In this document: positions 27,494-36,506 of the stretch, in pieces
Numbering within the stretch: position 1 is the stretch's first letter
Layout: the number at the start of each line of letters is the position of its first letter
DNA from: Nonlabens sp.
GTDB lineage: Bacteria; Bacteroidota; Bacteroidia; Flavobacteriales; Flavobacteriaceae
Direction of reading: 5' to 3'
DNA length: 64,000 nt
Assembly: GCA_020630715.1 (NCBI GenBank)
Contig: JAHDIQ010000006.1
Span: 1 to 64,000, forward strand
Program-made: the position numbers and the translations under genes
The notes under the pieces: generated by a model
Told to the model about the DNA's origin: nothing
Database searches by the model: none
Seen by the model: only the letters and a program-made list of their open reading frames with translations

Positions 27494-28756
27494 ATGATGA
27501 AGAACTTTCTAGTACTACTTACCTTTTTATGCATGGCGCAATTTAGCGCCTCGCAATATCTCTTCATCCCTATGGATGCAGAAACACAGAACGATCATTT
27601 AAAAGCCTACGGAATTTCTTATTGGGTATTAAGTAAAGGAACGAAAGTAAAATGGTTACTCAATTATCGTGGTGGATCATTTGTATTACCAGACGTAGAA
27701 GAGATACGTAAAGAATTAGTCGTACGTGGCGTGAGTTATGAAGCGATGAATGAATCTGAAATTAATCAGATTTTGGAATTAGTATCTAGTCCATCACAAA
27801 ATATGCAAGAGGTAATGCTAGAAAAAGCACCTAAAATTGCGGTTTACACACCTACTGGAAAATTACCATGGGATGATGCCGTGACGATGGTACTTACCTA
27901 TGCCGAGATTCCTTATGAAAAAGTATATGATAAAGAAGTCCTGGCAGATGAGTTGTTGCTTTACGACTGGTTGCACCTGCACCATGAAGATTTTACAGGA
28001 CAGTACGGAAAATTTTACCGCAGTTTTAAAACCGCACCATGGTACATTCAAGAAAAAAAAGAAGCAGAAGAACGTGCTAAATCACTAGGCTATGATAAAG
28101 TAAGTGAGGCAAAACGTGATGTGGCTCTTAAAATAAGAGATTACGTAGTAGGTGGCGGATTCATGTTTGCCATGTGCAGTGCGACAGATAGTTTTGATAT
28201 AGCCCTAGCGGCAGAAGGCGTTGATATTTGTGAATCCATGTTTGACGGTGATCCTAGTGAAGCGGCTTATCAGTCAAAAATAGATTACACAAAGACCTTT
28301 GCTTTTACAGATTTCACTCTAGAACGTTCTCCTAATGTGTATGAATTTAGTTCTATTGACATGACGCGTAAGCGTAAAATTAAAAAGGAACTGGATTATT
28401 TCTCTTTAATGGATTTTAGTGCAAAATGGGATCCTATTCCTACCATGTTATGTCAGAATCATACGAGTCTAGTTAAAGGTTTTATGGGACAAACAACTAG
28501 TTTTGAACGTAACGAAGTAAAAAAGAACGTGCTAGTAATGGGTGAAAATCGTACCAATGGCGAGGCTAAATACGTCCATGGAATACGTGGAAAAGGATTT
28601 TTTACATTTTACGGCGGTCATGATCCAGAAGATTACCAGCATAGAGTAGGAGATCCACCTACAGAATTGAGTCTACATCCTAATAGTCCTGGATATCGTT
28701 TGATATTGAATAATATTCTATTTCCAGCGGCGCGTAAAAAGAAGCAAAAAACCTGA
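27494..28756 (+). CDS. Secreted protein of unknown function
   Basis: The 420-residue protein has a signal peptide (NFLVLLTFLCMAQFSASQ). LEKAPKIAVYTPTGKLPWDDAVTMVLTYAEIPYEKVYDKEV suggests a Rossmann or class I amidotransferase-like fold. VVGGGFMFAMCSATDSFDIALAA would place a cysteine near the elbow. VLVMGENRTNGEAKYVHGIRGKGFFTFYGGHDPEDY lies near the C-terminus. I recall flavobacterial relatives annotated as asparagine synthetase B, but no asparagine synthetase motif is visible, so that name should not be trusted. It overlaps tlpA by one base. Confidence 0.8.
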   Translation: MMKNFLVLLTFLCMAQFSASQYLFIPMDAETQNDHLKAYGISYWVLSKGTKVKWLLNYRGGSFVLPDVEEIRKELVVRGVSYEAMNESEINQILELVSSPSQNMQEVMLEKAPKIAVYTPTGKLPWDDAVTMVLTYAEIPYEKVYDKEVLADELLLYDWLHLHHEDFTGQYGKFYRSFKTAPWYIQEKKEAEERAKSLGYDKVSEAKRDVALKIRDYVVGGGFMFAMCSATDSFDIALAAEGVDICESMFDGDPSEAAYQSKIDYTKTFAFTDFTLERSPNVYEFSSIDMTRKRKIKKELDYFSLMDFSAKWDPIPTMLCQNHTSLVKGFMGQTTSFERNEVKKNVLVMGENRTNGEAKYVHGIRGKGFFTFYGGHDPEDYQHRVGDPPTELSLHPNSPGYRLILNNILFPAARKKKQKT

Positions 28757-29439
28757 TGAAGCAGTTTTTAATTTTAATAGGTTTATTATGTACTATTTCA
28801 CTATCTGCACAGATTACGTATTATGAGGTAGAGAACGGTGATATTCTAGATGTTTTTGCTTTAGAACGTTTAAAGAAAAAATTGTCTGAAAAAGGTCAGG
28901 TAATTCATAATACCATATCCCAGCGTGAGGCACAAGATTCTTTGATTAAAAAGGTAAAAATTCAAATCATAGAAAGCAATCCTAGTGGTAGCTATTTTGA
29001 TCCTTTTGCGGTACATCGTAAGCGTATAGGCGAGCGTTTTCCTATTGAAGAGTTTTTATCCAGTGATAGCTCTGGATTACAGGATATTGCCATAAATGGA
29101 AAACCTACACTAATCAACTTCTGGTTTACAAGTTGTGGACCGTGCGTGATGGAAATTCCTATTCTTAATGAGATGGTTACAGAATTTGATGGTGAGGCTA
29201 ATTTTGTCGCGATTACCTTTGATCGTACCAGTAGAGTAGAACAGTTTTTAAAGCTTAGAAAATTTGATTTTGATCACATTACAGATGTAAGACCAGCCAT
29301 AGATAAAATGGGCGTTCAGGCATTTCCTATGAATGTGTTATTAGATAAAAACGGCGTTATTGTAAAAGTCTACGGCGATGTATTTGCAGATCGTTATAAT
29401 CTATCTGCCTTAATACGTAAGATGATTAATGAAGGTTAA
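28756..29439 (+). CDS. TlpA-like thiol-disulfide oxidoreductase
   Basis: The 227-residue exported protein has a signal peptide (MKQFLILIGLLCTISLSAQ), an N-terminal region of about 80 residues, and a thioredoxin/TlpA domain. The active site is FTSCGPCVMEIPILNEM (CxxC at about 127-130). The cis-proline region is QAFPMNVLLDKNG. It probably reduces disulfides in exported proteins. The start overlaps the previous stop (TGATG), so the two secreted proteins are translationally coupled and may be partners. Confidence 0.93.
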   Translation: MKQFLILIGLLCTISLSAQITYYEVENGDILDVFALERLKKKLSEKGQVIHNTISQREAQDSLIKKVKIQIIESNPSGSYFDPFAVHRKRIGERFPIEEFLSSDSSGLQDIAINGKPTLINFWFTSCGPCVMEIPILNEMVTEFDGEANFVAITFDRTSRVEQFLKLRKFDFDHITDVRPAIDKMGVQAFPMNVLLDKNGVIVKVYGDVFADRYNLSALIRKMINEG

Positions 29440-29612
29440 GATTCTTTGTTACGTTCTTCACGTTTACGCTCTACACGATCTTTAAAGCGTTCTCTTTTTG
29501 ATCCTTTTCTACTAGCTTGTTGTTTTTTATTCCATATTAGAAAGGCAAAAAAGGCGACGATCACTCCTACGATATAAATCCAGTCTGATGTATTTGATGA
29601 GAAAAAGTCCAT
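29436..29612 (-). CDS. 58-residue single-pass membrane protein
   Basis: The minus-strand frame starts at ATG 29612 and ends with TAA at 29436. The protein starts MDFFSSNTSDWIYIVGVIVA, has one TM helix (about residues 11-27, WIYIVGVIVAFFAFLIW), and then a strongly basic tail (SRKGSKRERFKDRVERKREE). This inside-positive tail is typical of a real small membrane protein. It overlaps the end of tlpA by 4 bases tail to tail, and its start is 76 bases beyond the ABC-F stop codon, with the same orientation. Function is unknown. Confidence 0.75.
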   Translation of the reverse strand: MDFFSSNTSDWIYIVGVIVAFFAFLIWNKKQQASRKGSKRERFKDRVERKREERNKES

Positions 29613-29652
29613 GATTAAGTTTAAAGTATGAAGTTATGAATTTTATAGATTC

Positions 29653-31536
29653 CTAAGAAATCTGATCCATTAATTCCAGCCATTCCATTTCTGTTTCTTC
29701 TAGTTCTTTTTTGGTCTTTTCTAAAGCTATGGAGTTTTCTGTTAGTTGGTCTGGTGATAGGTCGGTGTTGAGAAATGATTTTTGAAGCTCGTCACGTTGC
29801 TCTTCTAACTTTTTGATTTTGTTTTCTAGTCTAGAAACAGTTTTCTGTTGTTCACGAGTAGGTCCTAAAGGAGCGGTAGCGACGACTGGCACTTCAGTTT
29901 TAGGTGTTTCCTTTTCGCCTTGAGCGGTATCATCATCTTTATCTAAAGCAATATCTGTATTCCCTACATAAGCGCGAAAATCACTGTAATTACCAGGGAA
30001 ATCTGTGATGTTACCAGACTGGTTAAACACAAATAAATGATCTACAATTTTATCCATAAAATAACGGTCGTGACTCACCACCACGAGACAACCTGGAAAA
30101 TCCATCAAGAAATTTTCTAGCACATTAAGCGTAGGAATGTCTAAATCATTAGTAGGTTCATCTAGAATTAAGAAATTAGGATTCTGGATGAGAACGGTAC
30201 ATAAATACAATCGCTTGCGCTCGCCACCACTTAGTTTTTCTACAAAATCATGTTTCTTTTTACTGTCAAATAAGAATCGCTCTAGCAACTGGCTAGCACT
30301 GATGATTTTACCTTTGGTTAGCGGAATATACTCACCATATTCTTTAACGACGTCTATAACTTTCTGTCCAGGTTTGATATCCATTCCTGCTTGCGTATAG
30401 TAACCTATTTTAACCGTTTCACCTACTACGATTTTACCGTTATCTGGTTGTAACCTATTAGTAATTAGGTTTAAGAACGTAGATTTTCCAGTTCCGTTTT
30501 TACCTATGATTCCTACGCGTTCTCCTTTTAAGAAATTGTAAGAGAAGTTATTGATCAAATTTTTACCAGGAAATGATTTAGAAACTTTATGTAGCTCTAC
30601 GACCTTAGTACCTAAGCGTTCCATATTAATTTCTAACTCTACTTGATGGTCTTTACGGCGGTTGTGTGCAGCTTCTTTTATTTTATAGAAGTCGTCTATA
30701 CGTGATTTTGATTTTGTAGTACGTGCCTTAGGCTGGCGACGCATCCATTGTAATTCTTTTTTATAAAGCTGTTGTGTTTTTTCTTGCGTGGTTTGTTCTA
30801 CCGCTAAGCGTTCTTCTTTTTTCTCTACGTAGTAGGAATAGTTTCCTTTATACGTATATAATTTTCCACTATCTAATTCTATAATCTCGTTACACACACG
30901 ATCTAGAAAATAACGGTCGTGAGTCACCATTAGAATGGTATAATCTTCTTGTTTAAAATAAGCTTCTAGCCATTCTATCATTTCTAGATCCAGATGGTTA
31001 GTAGGCTCATCCATGATAAGTAGTTGTGGATCTGATAATAACGCCATCGCCATAGCGATACGCTTTTTTTGTCCACCGCTTAGCGTTCCTATCTTTTGCT
31101 CTAGATCATCCAGTCGCAGTTTAGATAGAATTTGCTTGTATTTAGTTTCAAAATCCCACGCGTTATGGCGTTCCATTGCGTCAAAAGCTTTCTGGTAAGC
31201 CTCTGAATCATCCATGTTTTTAAGCGCACGCTCATAATTAGCGATTACTTTCATGGTAGGAATATCAGAGTCTAGGATCGCATCTTCAATGGTGATGTTA
31301 GGATTAAGATCTGGTTCTTGAGATAAAAACGCCATGCGCAAATCATTGCGCTTATTCACCGCACCGCTATTAGGTAATTCTGCACCAGTAATAATGTTGA
31401 GTAATGATGATTTTCCAAAACCATTTTTTGCCACAAAGCCTATTTTCTGACCTTGATTGATACCTAATGAAATGTTTTCAAAAAGTATTTTTTCACCATA
31501 AGATCGTGACACATTTTCTACCGACAAATAATTCAT
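29653..31536 (-). CDS. ABC-F family ATPase (Uup-like)
   Basis: The 627-residue protein has two ABC ATPase domains and no membrane domain, typical of ABC-F proteins acting on ribosomes or in DNA metabolism. Domain 1 has Walker A GFVAKNGFGKSSLLN, signature LSGGQKKRIAMA and Walker B LLIMDEPTNHLDL. Domain 2 has GIIGKNGTGKSTFLN, LSGGERKRLYL and FLILDEPTNDLDI. A basic linker with KARTTKSKSRIDD joins them. A C-terminal coiled coil (about 560-625) supports the Uup subfamily. No resistance role can be assigned. Confidence 0.94.
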   Translation of the reverse strand: MNYLSVENVSRSYGEKILFENISLGINQGQKIGFVAKNGFGKSSLLNIITGAELPNSGAVNKRNDLRMAFLSQEPDLNPNITIEDAILDSDIPTMKVIANYERALKNMDDSEAYQKAFDAMERHNAWDFETKYKQILSKLRLDDLEQKIGTLSGGQKKRIAMAMALLSDPQLLIMDEPTNHLDLEMIEWLEAYFKQEDYTILMVTHDRYFLDRVCNEIIELDSGKLYTYKGNYSYYVEKKEERLAVEQTTQEKTQQLYKKELQWMRRQPKARTTKSKSRIDDFYKIKEAAHNRRKDHQVELEINMERLGTKVVELHKVSKSFPGKNLINNFSYNFLKGERVGIIGKNGTGKSTFLNLITNRLQPDNGKIVVGETVKIGYYTQAGMDIKPGQKVIDVVKEYGEYIPLTKGKIISASQLLERFLFDSKKKHDFVEKLSGGERKRLYLCTVLIQNPNFLILDEPTNDLDIPTLNVLENFLMDFPGCLVVVSHDRYFMDKIVDHLFVFNQSGNITDFPGNYSDFRAYVGNTDIALDKDDDTAQGEKETPKTEVPVVATAPLGPTREQQKTVSRLENKIKKLEEQRDELQKSFLNTDLSPDQLTENSIALEKTKKELEETEMEWLELMDQIS

Positions 31537-31621
31537 AACAACACCATTTTTCTAAGGTTGCAATATTAAGGAAAAAGAAGCGATGAAGATGATTCTATAG
31601 CTATGCTTTCATGATAATGTT

Positions 31622-31635
31622 GCTTTCGCGAAAGC
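31622..31635. repeat. Dispersed palindrome copy 8 (intergenic)
   Basis: Perfect GCTTTCGCGAAAGC in the 213-bp divergent spacer between the ABC-F gene and the peroxidase gene. Confidence 0.97.
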
Positions 31636-31749
31636 GAAATAATTTCATCCCATTACCCATCAATTAACTCTTGTTTAATAATAAAAGCTTACAATTGTTA
31701 AACTTTTTAACATTTAAGGAGTCTTACAATTAAATCCACCTATCATATT

Positions 31750-32925
31750 ATGAATAAATGCTCCATCTTAACTTGTCTTTTAGTTCTTTTTACATTTCTC
31801 GTATCCTGTGAAAATGATGATTATCAACCTGTTGATGAATCAGCAACTCTGTTAGATCTTCCGGCAGTTGCCTTTGACTATGAAACCTTAAATCTGCCTA
31901 ACCATTTTACCGTTGATGCGATGGGTGCACTTCCTACATCAATAAATGGTATTGATAACACACCTAGTGATAATCCGGTTACAGATGCAGGTGCAACATT
32001 AGGACGTGTGTTGTTTTATGATAAAAAGTTGAGCGCTAATGGTACCATTGCCTGTGCATCCTGTCATATTCAAGAGAAAGGTTTTTCTGATGATGAGGTT
32101 CTAAGTATAGGTTTTGATGGTGGATTAACCAGACGTCATTCTATGACATTAATAAATGCAAGATATTACCAGCGAGGTCGATTCTTCTGGGATGAAAGAG
32201 CAGCTACGCTAGAAGATCAAGTTCTAGAACCGTTTCAAGATCCTGTAGAAATGGGAATGACACTAGATGATATTGTGTCTACTATTGAAATGCAAAGTTA
32301 TTACAGCGATTTATTTGTAGCAGCCTATGGTACAGAAGAAGTAACCACAGATCGTGTTGCTAGAGCCTTATCCCAATTTGTGCGCAGTATTGTAAGTTAT
32401 ACTAGTAAGTATGATGAAGGTAGAGCACAATTAAGTGGACCGTTAGGTCCTTTCCCAAATTTTACTGCTCAAGAAAATATGGGCAAAAATTTATTCTTTA
32501 CAGATATATCTAATGGCGGTGGTTCTTGTTTTAATTGTCATACTAAAGAAGCTTTTGTAAGTTCTAATCCAGGACCATTAAACAATGGACTAGATGCTGT
32601 ATCAATAACTGATCTAGGAGCAGGCGAAGTTTTTCCAAATTCTATTTTTGAAGGTAGATTTAAAACGACTACGTTACGTAACATTGAGCTAACTGCGCCT
32701 TATATGCACGATGGTAGATTTGCAACTTTAGAGGAAGTAGTAGAGCATTATAATAGTGGTATTCAGGCACATCCTACCTTATCACCAGCTCTAACAGATG
32801 CAAATGGTAATCCGATTCAATTGAACTTTACAGACGCTCAAAAAGCGGCATTGGTGGCTTTTATGAAAACGCTCACAGATCCATCTATTGCAACAGAAGA
32901 GAAGTGGAGTGATCCATTTGATTAA
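31750..32925 (+). CDS. Di-haem cytochrome c peroxidase (lipoprotein)
   Basis: The 391-residue exported enzyme of the CcpA/MauG family would reduce hydrogen peroxide with electrons from cytochrome c. It has a lipoprotein signal (LVLFTFLVSCEND) and two haem-c motifs: CASCHIQEKGFSD (about residue 101) and CFNCHTKEAF (about 262). TLRNIELTAPYMHDGRFATLEEVVEHYN supplies the conserved C-domain ligand region. The stretch after the stop (32926-33071) has a small hairpin (32980-32996) and no gene. Confidence 0.95.
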   Translation: MNKCSILTCLLVLFTFLVSCENDDYQPVDESATLLDLPAVAFDYETLNLPNHFTVDAMGALPTSINGIDNTPSDNPVTDAGATLGRVLFYDKKLSANGTIACASCHIQEKGFSDDEVLSIGFDGGLTRRHSMTLINARYYQRGRFFWDERAATLEDQVLEPFQDPVEMGMTLDDIVSTIEMQSYYSDLFVAAYGTEEVTTDRVARALSQFVRSIVSYTSKYDEGRAQLSGPLGPFPNFTAQENMGKNLFFTDISNGGGSCFNCHTKEAFVSSNPGPLNNGLDAVSITDLGAGEVFPNSIFEGRFKTTTLRNIELTAPYMHDGRFATLEEVVEHYNSGIQAHPTLSPALTDANGNPIQLNFTDAQKAALVAFMKTLTDPSIATEEKWSDPFD

Positions 32926-32979
32926 AACCGTTGAACTTGAAAGAATATCGAATTTTGAATTGACGAAAGACGAGCTCGC

Positions 32980-32996
32980 TATTTGCTACGCAAATA
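32980..32996. other. Small hairpin after the peroxidase gene
   Basis: TATTTGC-TAC-GCAAATA is a 7-bp perfect inverted repeat in the convergent spacer. No T run follows directly, so its role is unclear. Confidence 0.35.
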
Positions 32997-33071
32997 TCTT
33001 GCTTACAAGCGACGGTTGATTTTTTTAACTGAATATAAAGTCCTTTCCGCTGGAAGGGATTTAGGGATGGC

Positions 33072-35561
33072 CTAATTCTCCATCAACCCATTCAACGTCT
33101 TATACTTAAAAACAGGAACAGTTTCACTATCAGTTTCAAAAATGATGGTCTTTTTAGTGTTATGTTCTAGGTTAAAGAAGTTATCTATGAAATGTCCTTT
33201 CGTGTCGGTGTAGAGGAAAACATCTTTTGCAAAAGCATTTGATTCTAGAGTTATTTTAAATCCATTTTCAACTGATTCTGTTGTCATATTCATGGTTACA
33301 GGTTGCAGAACCAGATTTTTGGGTTTCTCTAAAAAAGACATCAATTCGTTTTTACCATACTTGGTAACTACATAGACCTCATTAACATTGATATTTATTG
33401 AATTCAAATCAATGGTGTTTACTAGTTCGCTAGTGCCAGCATCTATAGATGCCGTGCTACTGTCTTCAAATTCTCTGTGTAATACCTTACCATGAAAATC
33501 TTTTATGAGTAACTCAAAGTCCCCAACTTCAGTTTTAAGTTTATCATTCACCACATAAGTTTTCAACGTATCATTCTCCACGACATTACTGATCAATACA
33601 TTCTCAAAATCACGTTTAGCTTGATAATGCAAGGCTTTCCAGTTGCCAAAATGATCAATACTACTCCAGCTCACCACAGGCCAGCAATCGTTCAACTGCC
33701 AGTATAGTGTTCCCATATTATAAGGCCTAGCTCTACGGTGCGCTTGTATTCCTTTAGACATTCCATAGGCTTGCAGTAGCTGACTTATATAAACGTAGTC
33801 CTCATCATTAGTCGGTACAGGGAAATCGCGTTCCATGTATTCTCGTATTAATTCATTTCCACGAGCATGTTTTTGATGCGAGGCATAATCTTTAGACTTA
33901 ATGTTTATAGTTTCATCTTCATTTATATATCGTATCGCCTCATAAGATGGATGTGATTGAAAACCGAACTCACTCATAAATCGCGGTACGTGTGCTTCAA
34001 AATGCTCAAACGGATACGCATCGTGCCACACATGCCAGTCGTGCGCATCGCCTTCAAATTCATATCGAGGATTACCACGACCTAATTGCGGCGAGCTTTC
34101 CCAGTAGGGTTCTTTGCTGAGTTCGCTCACGTATTTAGGCATAGCGATTTGAAAAACGGCACGATAATCTTTCCAAATACTATCGCGTTCAGCTTGTGAT
34201 CTTCCTTCTTGCCAGCCCCAATTATGCCATGCCTCACTGGTTTCATTATTTCCACACCATAGGGCAATGCTACTGTGATTACGTAGTCTAGTAATTTGAT
34301 GTGTGATCTCGTTGGTTACGCTTTCGCGAAAGCGTGCATCACCAGGATACATCGCACAAGCAAACATAAAGTCCTGCCATACCAGGATTCCTTTCTCGTC
34401 GCATTTTTCATAAAAAATATCATTCTCATAAATCCCGCCGCCCCAAATACGAAGCATATTCATATTGGCATCTTTTACATCACTTAATAAATCCTCATAA
34501 TGTTGATCAGTCACAAGGTCCTGCATCGAGTTTTGCGGAATGTAATTAGCACCTTTCATATAAACAGGTACTTGGTTTACTTTAAAATAAAAAGATGTGC
34601 TGAGATCGTCGGGCTCGTTGACCAGTTCTATAGTGCGTATTCCAGTTTTAAGCGTTTTAGAATCTATGAGTTCATCATTTTTAGAAACCAAAACCTCGAT
34701 ATCATATAAATAAGGTTCACCTATGTTGTGTGGCCACCAGAGTTTTGCTTCAGGAATTTCAAAGTGAATTTCAAACTCATCTTCTTGAGCCTTGGGCTGG
34801 TAATCTTGTTCCCAGTACAAACTATCATTGACCTTGATTTGAAATTTTAATAATTCGGTACATTTTTCTGATAGCTTAATTTGAGCCGTAAGATTTGCGA
34901 TAGAATCTTTTATAAAATTTTGCTTGATATAAAGATCTTCGATTTTAAAATCATTATAAGCTTCAAGATATACCGGTTTCCAAATTCCCATTGTATTGAG
35001 TCGCGGTCCCCAATCCCAACCGTATTGATACTGTGCTTTACGAGTATAAACACGGTTTCCTTCTGGTAAGCTGTACGGATTTGCAGCTGCTTTTTTCGCC
35101 TCAATTTCTAGTGGTGATTCAAAGGTAACGTAAAGCTCATTTTCTTTCTCTAAAAATGGTTTTACGTCTTGTTGCCAACTCAAAAAAGCATTATCAGTTT
35201 CTAGAATCTGGTGACCGTTGAGTTCTATACTAGCATACGTGTCTATTCCTTCAAAGTTTAAAGTGATGTGTTCTTTGGAAAGTGTTTTTTCATCGAGTGT
35301 AAAAATCGTTTCATAAATCCAATTCTCCTCGGTAATCCATTGTAAGCTGTCCTCATGATTTCCCTTAAATGGATGCTTTATCAATGGTAATAATTCTTTG
35401 TGAACCGTTGATGGAATAGTAACAGAATCTGAAACCAAACTATAATCTGCTGCCTTATGAAGCGACCAATTGCTTTCTAAATACTGTCGTTCTACGTTAG
35501 GTGCTTTTTCATGACAAGAAGTAATGAGAACTAATAAAACCAATAAGAAACTATATCTCAT
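33072..35561 (-). CDS. Beta-mannosidase (GH2), lipoprotein
   Basis: The 829-residue glycoside hydrolase family 2 enzyme removes terminal beta-mannose from oligosaccharides. It has a lipoprotein signal (LLVLLVLITSCHE), a sugar-binding-like N-terminal domain with WITEENWIYETIF, and the beta-mannosidase marker YGWDWGPRLNTMGIWKPVYLE. The acid/base glutamate is in IALWCGNNETSEAW and the nucleophile glutamate in PRFMSEFGFQSHPS, with YWQLNDCWPVVSW later. It overlaps cutC by 11 bases (cutC is upstream), so they form one operon. A palindrome copy encodes RFRES before the catalytic acid. Confidence 0.95.
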   Translation of the reverse strand: MRYSFLLVLLVLITSCHEKAPNVERQYLESNWSLHKAADYSLVSDSVTIPSTVHKELLPLIKHPFKGNHEDSLQWITEENWIYETIFTLDEKTLSKEHITLNFEGIDTYASIELNGHQILETDNAFLSWQQDVKPFLEKENELYVTFESPLEIEAKKAAANPYSLPEGNRVYTRKAQYQYGWDWGPRLNTMGIWKPVYLEAYNDFKIEDLYIKQNFIKDSIANLTAQIKLSEKCTELLKFQIKVNDSLYWEQDYQPKAQEDEFEIHFEIPEAKLWWPHNIGEPYLYDIEVLVSKNDELIDSKTLKTGIRTIELVNEPDDLSTSFYFKVNQVPVYMKGANYIPQNSMQDLVTDQHYEDLLSDVKDANMNMLRIWGGGIYENDIFYEKCDEKGILVWQDFMFACAMYPGDARFRESVTNEITHQITRLRNHSSIALWCGNNETSEAWHNWGWQEGRSQAERDSIWKDYRAVFQIAMPKYVSELSKEPYWESSPQLGRGNPRYEFEGDAHDWHVWHDAYPFEHFEAHVPRFMSEFGFQSHPSYEAIRYINEDETINIKSKDYASHQKHARGNELIREYMERDFPVPTNDEDYVYISQLLQAYGMSKGIQAHRRARPYNMGTLYWQLNDCWPVVSWSSIDHFGNWKALHYQAKRDFENVLISNVVENDTLKTYVVNDKLKTEVGDFELLIKDFHGKVLHREFEDSSTASIDAGTSELVNTIDLNSININVNEVYVVTKYGKNELMSFLEKPKNLVLQPVTMNMTTESVENGFKITLESNAFAKDVFLYTDTKGHFIDNFFNLEHNTKKTIIFETDSETVPVFKYKTLNGLMEN
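34320..34333. repeat. Dispersed palindrome copy 9 (in beta-mannosidase, RFRES frame)
   Basis: Perfect GCTTTCGCGAAAGC; the minus-strand gene reads RFRES here. Confidence 0.97.
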
Positions 35562-36282
35562 TATTTAAGTTTTTGAGGATGGTTTCTATGTTTTTTTGGC
35601 TGGAAAAAACTTCCACATTTTCTTGAAGAAATTTAGGCGAATTCATAGAAACTTTTTCTTCACTAGTTTGCTCCATAATTTCTGTGGCGCTGGCGTGGAT
35701 TTCTTTGAAATTCGCTTTCGCGAAAGCGTAACAATTACCAGCATTAATTCCACCACCAGGCATGATAGTTAGTTCTTTTCCCGCTAACTTTTGATACTGT
35801 TTTAAGTTTTCTATTCGGTCTATGGCTTTAGCATGTTGACCAGAAGTAAGGATGCGTTTTGCACCTAGATTCACTAAATCCACAACGGCTTCTTCTGGAT
35901 TCACTACATGGTCAAATGCTCTATGAAAAGTAAAGGGTAGTGGTCTAGAAAGTTCAATTAACTCACTCGTACGTCTGATGTCAATTTTAAAGTCTGAAGT
36001 CAACACACCAGAAACAATTCCAGCGCAACCTAGTTCTTTACACAACTCAATATCGCGTTTCATAATGTCAAAATCAGCAGCGCTGTACACAAAATTCCCA
36101 GAACGTGGACGTATCAAAACCATGACCGGAATCGTCAATTCTTCCATCACTTTTTTAAGCAATCCATAACTAGGTGTGATCCCACCTACGGCGAGTTCGC
36201 TACATAATTCTATCCGATGTGCGCCAGCTTTTTGAGCGTTTACAGCACTTTGATAATTTGATGCGCAGATTTCTAGGAGCAT
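35551..36282 (-). CDS. cutC: CutC family protein
   Basis: The 243-residue TIM-barrel protein starts MLLEICASNYQSAVNAQKAGAHRIELCSELAVGGITPSYG and contains VMVLIRPRSGNFVYS, FHRAFDHV, RILTSGQ and IMPGGGIN, all standard CutC segments. CutC was named for copper homeostasis, but its biochemical role is disputed. Here it is translationally coupled to a beta-mannosidase and lies near a hexosaminidase, so a role in glycan use is possible. A palindrome copy encodes YAFAKANF. Confidence 0.93.
   Translation of the reverse strand: MLLEICASNYQSAVNAQKAGAHRIELCSELAVGGITPSYGLLKKVMEELTIPVMVLIRPRSGNFVYSAADFDIMKRDIELCKELGCAGIVSGVLTSDFKIDIRRTSELIELSRPLPFTFHRAFDHVVNPEEAVVDLVNLGAKRILTSGQHAKAIDRIENLKQYQKLAGKELTIMPGGGINAGNCYAFAKANFKEIHASATEIMEQTSEEKVSMNSPKFLQENVEVFSSQKNIETILKNLNNEI
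35714..35727. repeat. Dispersed palindrome copy 10 (in cutC, AFAKA frame)
   Basis: Perfect GCTTTCGCGAAAGC encoding AFAKA on the minus-strand cutC gene. Confidence 0.97.
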
Positions 36283-36324
36283 ATTAGTATTTAATTGTTG
36301 AATTTACCATAATGATCGCATTTT

Positions 36325-36448
36325 TAAACTTAAACTTAAATCAAAACCACCACAGAACTTTAAAATACTTAAAAAATAGATTAGAAACTTCACCCTTTAG
36401 GGTTGGGGAAAAGTTTCGGAATTATTAAACTTAAACTAAAATCAAAAC
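36325..36448. repeat. Direct repeat pair and hairpin upstream of cutC
   Basis: Two similar stretches, TAAACTTAAACTTAAATCAA (from 36325) and TAAACTTAAACTAAAATCAA (from 36426), flank a hairpin whose arms GAAACTT (36384-36390) and AAGTTTC (36411-36417) enclose CCCTTTAGGG. The element lies in the 224-bp spacer between the hexosaminidase gene and cutC. A decayed mobile or regulatory element is possible. Confidence 0.4.
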
Positions 36449-36506
36449 AAAGAGTTAGAAAAAGTTACATTTAGAATTGAGTAAAAGGTTTTACATTTTA
36501 TAGGTA

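Noticed and set aside
27494-28756. Asparagine synthetase B
   Set aside because: No N-terminal nucleophile cysteine and no SGGxDS ATP-binding motif; it has a signal peptide, so a cytoplasmic amidotransferase-synthetase is unlikely.
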